This document shows, piece by piece, positions 5,075 through 5,398 of a stretch of 5,398 nt of DNA. The first letter of the stretch is position 1. Every line of letters starts with the position of its first letter. A model generated the notes under the pieces. It did not search any database. It worked only from the letters and a program-made list of their open reading frames with translations, and had not been told where the DNA came from. Position numbers and translations under genes: made by a program. Source of the DNA: Candidatus Methanoplasma sp. (GTDB lineage: Archaea; Thermoplasmatota; Thermoplasmata; Methanomassiliicoccales; Methanomethylophilaceae); NCBI GenBank assembly GCA_031254265.1, contig JAIRUV010000045.1:1-5398 (forward strand), read 5' to 3'.

Positions 5075-5398
5075 ATGGTAAAGGATACGGCCCATGCCGA
5101 GGATTGGGACTTTTACTTCAGCAACGTTGACGACATCATCAGTTCCTTCTTTATTGATCTAGGCTTGAAGAAGGCCGCCCCTAGGGCAGACCGGCCTTAT
5201 GCGGCATGGGTCGCTGTCTTTATGCGGAATCCGATGGAGAACGGACTTTCAAGCAAGGATGAATGCGGCACCCTGTACGACATAGAGGATCGCGTCGTGG
5301 GCGATGTCATGAGAAATCACAACGCCGTTTTTGCAGGCCGGCTGACATCAAACGGATACCGGCAGCTGTTCTTCTATCTGGACGATACCAGCGGCTAC
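5075..5398 (+). CDS. DUF695-family protein of unknown function, N-terminal part, cut by window edge
   Basis: The frame opens at ATG 5075 and stays open to the end of the window (108 codons, no stop). An in-frame TGA at 5066-5068 fixes the start, as the next Met is residue 50. The sequence has the hallmarks of DUF695: an early WDFYF (11-15) with VDD (18-20), FIDLGLKKAAP (26-36), W-V-V-F-M then NPMENGLSSKDECGTLYDIE (52-71), and FAGRLTSNGYRQLFFYL (86-102). The family is usually about 130-150 residues for the domain, sometimes with a following RraB-like domain, and has no established reaction. No signal peptide or membrane segment is visible, so it is probably cytoplasmic. It is transcribed away from the ribosomal operon, and no strong ribosome-binding site precedes the ATG. 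Family membership is recalled from sequence patterns. Confidence 0.75.
   Translation, partial: MVKDTAHAEDWDFYFSNVDDIISSFFIDLGLKKAAPRADRPYAAWVAVFMRNPMENGLSSKDECGTLYDIEDRVVGDVMRNHNAVFAGRLTSNGYRQLFFYLDDTSGY

Noticed and set aside
5010..5081. A 23-codon plus-strand frame (MYHLGWHPEATTISMIRHIE...) starting about 25 bases from the palindromic TATA and overlapping the DUF695 start
   Set aside because: The position would suit a leaderless upstream frame, but length and sequence give no coding support; only conservation or footprints could rescue it.
1..5398. CRISPR arrays, insertion sequences, tRNA or rRNA genes, intrinsic terminators
   Set aside because: No repeated spaced units, transposase-like frames, cloverleaf-like sequence or hairpin followed by a T tract was seen on either strand.

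Overview
This window is the start of an archaeal ribosomal-protein operon of the S10/spc type, read on the minus strand. In transcription order it encodes uL3, uL4, uL23, uL2, uS19, uL22, uS3, uL29 and the beginning of translation initiation factor aIF1 (SUI1 family), which is cut by the left edge of the window. This gene order, with uL3 first and an aIF1 gene after uL29, is typical of Euryarchaeota. The protein sequences are clearly archaeal in type: archaeal-length uL3, uS19 and uL22, an N-terminally extended uS19, and an aIF1 with a Cys-rich N-terminus. The moderate-to-high GC content and the protein style suggest Thermoplasmata, possibly Methanomassiliicoccales. That placement is inference and needs a tree.

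Layout, right to left along the operon. Positions 4729-5074 are an intergenic region of about 350 bp holding candidate TATA boxes and the uL3 leader. Positions 3730-4728 encode uL3, 2956-3726 uL4, 2678-2959 uL23, 1979-2668 uL2, 1511-1972 uS19, 1044-1499 uL22, 353-1042 uS3, 150-353 uL29, and 1-150 the aIF1 start. The gaps are 11 bases or less, or the genes overlap by a few bases, and no terminator is visible inside the operon. All nine proteins should therefore come from one transcript with strong translational coupling. Shine-Dalgarno-like sequences (GAGGTG, GGAGGT or GGGGG) sit in the end of the preceding gene or at its stop codon. Three starts are placed downstream of the longest possible frame (uL3, uL23, uS3) because ribosome-binding-site spacing favours it.

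To the right of the intergenic region a divergent gene begins at 5075 on the plus strand. It encodes the N-terminal 108 residues of a DUF695-family protein of unknown function and runs off the window.

The operon itself is ordinary core machinery. I see no mobile element, CRISPR array, RNA gene or defence-type system. The parts worth a second look are the divergent promoter region with a near-palindromic TATA element, the structured uL3 leader with a 58-codon open frame ending at the uL3 start, a Lys-Arg pair in uL3 where related proteins carry the 'tryptophan finger', and the exclusive use of TGA stops.
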